Program-made: the position numbers and the translations under genes
Notes under the pieces: generated by a model
Seen by the model: the letters and a program-made list of their open reading frames with translations, nothing else
The model's database searches: none
Told to the model about the DNA's origin: nothing
Shown: piece by piece, positions 6,059 through 6,485 of the stretch
Position numbering within the stretch: position 1 is the first letter of the stretch
Layout of the letters: each line of letters opens with the position of its first letter
Assembly (NCBI GenBank): GCA_025934475.1
Contig: JAICXZ010000195.1
Coordinates: forward strand, 1 to 6,485
Direction of reading: 5' to 3'
Origin: Mucilaginibacter sp.
GTDB lineage: Bacteria; Bacteroidota; Bacteroidia; Sphingobacteriales; Sphingobacteriaceae
DNA: 6,485 nt

Positions 6059-6485
6059 TCACTTATTGTCGTTTATTCTTTTCACAGCGTCTGCCGCGGC
6101 TGTTACGGATGCTGCATCATTCTGCTTTTCTTTGGCTTCCTTAATTTGATTTAAAAATTTGATGATATAAGGTGTTGCACCTTCCGACTTATACTTAATG
6201 GCCATGTTGGTAAGGACATCTATCCCCTGCCGTGTTGCCGCGGGATCATTTATCTTATTAATCATCGTGGTAAATTTGTTGAGCAGGTGAATTTGTTCCT
6301 GTAACGTACCCGTTGTGTAACGTTTATAGATATACGGCCAACCCTTCAGATCTCCATGCTTACCATATAAATAAAAAATCGCTTCGGTTAATTCACCTTC
6401 ATTGTCGTTCTCAAAAGCATGGGCCTCACGAATCGCTCTCTGCTCATCAACCTGGCTTATCCCAAACAGGCCCGCGGCTTGTACC
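6059..6485 (-). CDS. C-terminal fragment of a helical protein, probably an M1-family aminopeptidase
   Basis: Only the last 141 codons are in the window; the reading frame is open through the right edge, so the ATG at 6265 is internal. The peptide starts VQAAGLFGISQVDEQRAIRE and is almost entirely predicted helix. Phrases such as TEAIFYLYGKHGD, GWPYIYKRY, AIKYKSEGATPYIIKFLNQI, KEAKEKQNDAASV and AAADAVKRINDNK resemble the helical C-terminal domain of Bacteroidota M1 metallopeptidases as I remember it. The zinc-binding HEXXH region would be outside the window, so the enzymatic call cannot be confirmed here. The frame stops at TGA (6061-6059). Beyond it the same frame continues with 14 protein-like codons (VKYPEGDPAIKEAY) to a TAA at 6016-6014, so the present stop may be a recent truncation. 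The gene is terminated separately from the susC operon. Confidence 0.6.
   Translation of the reverse strand, partial: VQAAGLFGISQVDEQRAIREAHAFENDNEGELTEAIFYLYGKHGDLKGWPYIYKRYTTGTLQEQIHLLNKFTTMINKINDPAATRQGIDVLTNMAIKYKSEGATPYIIKFLNQIKEAKEKQNDAASVTAAADAVKRINDNK

Noticed and set aside
1..6485. CRISPR arrays, tRNA or rRNA genes, insertion sequences, integrase genes or attachment sites
   Set aside because: No regularly spaced repeats, RNA-gene signatures, transposase-like frames or flanking terminal repeats were seen. The window is nearly fully explained by the minus-strand genes.

Overview
The window looks like chromosomal DNA from a member of the Bacteroidota, most likely a Sphingobacteriaceae-type organism (Mucilaginibacter/Pedobacter-like). 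The evidence is a complete SusC/SusD outer-membrane uptake pair, a lipoprotein signal followed by charged residues, A/purine-rich leaders in place of strong Shine-Dalgarno sites, and a TAnnTTTG-type -7 box. The genus is an inference. All convincing genes lie on the minus strand.

Reading in the direction of transcription (high to low coordinates), the window opens with the 3' end of a gene at 6485-6059. It encodes an alpha-helical C-terminus that resembles the tail of Bacteroidota M1-type aminopeptidases. Its TGA stop is followed in frame by 14 protein-like codons that run up to a TAA next to a strong hairpin terminator (5981-6015). Next comes an intergenic region of about 480 bp (5533-6013) with a possible -7 box, a possible 32-codon small ORF, a perfect 17-bp palindrome, a GC-rich hairpin with 11-bp arms, and three copies of a 7-mer.

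A tightly packed set of five genes follows. They are a SusC-family TonB-dependent transporter (5532-2398), its SusD lipoprotein partner (2376-892, 21-bp gap), two small single-pass membrane proteins (865-659 and 696-496) and the N-terminal 170 residues of a fatty acid hydroxylase/sterol desaturase superfamily di-iron enzyme (512 to the window edge). The last three genes overlap one another (38 bp and 17 bp), which suggests one transcript with translational coupling. The two small proteins share a proline-containing membrane helix and a similar polar tail, so they look like diverged tandem paralogs.

Inferred working model: SusC/SusD import a ligand across the outer membrane with TonB energy. 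The inner-membrane hydroxylase, perhaps with the two small proteins as accessories, modifies a lipid-like or hydrophobic substrate. No glycoside hydrolase, sulfatase, sigma/anti-sigma pair or hybrid two-component regulator is visible here, so the usual glycan-utilisation reading of SusC/SusD is not supported by local context. The association of SusC/SusD with two paralogous mini membrane proteins and a membrane hydroxylase is the most unusual aspect of the window.
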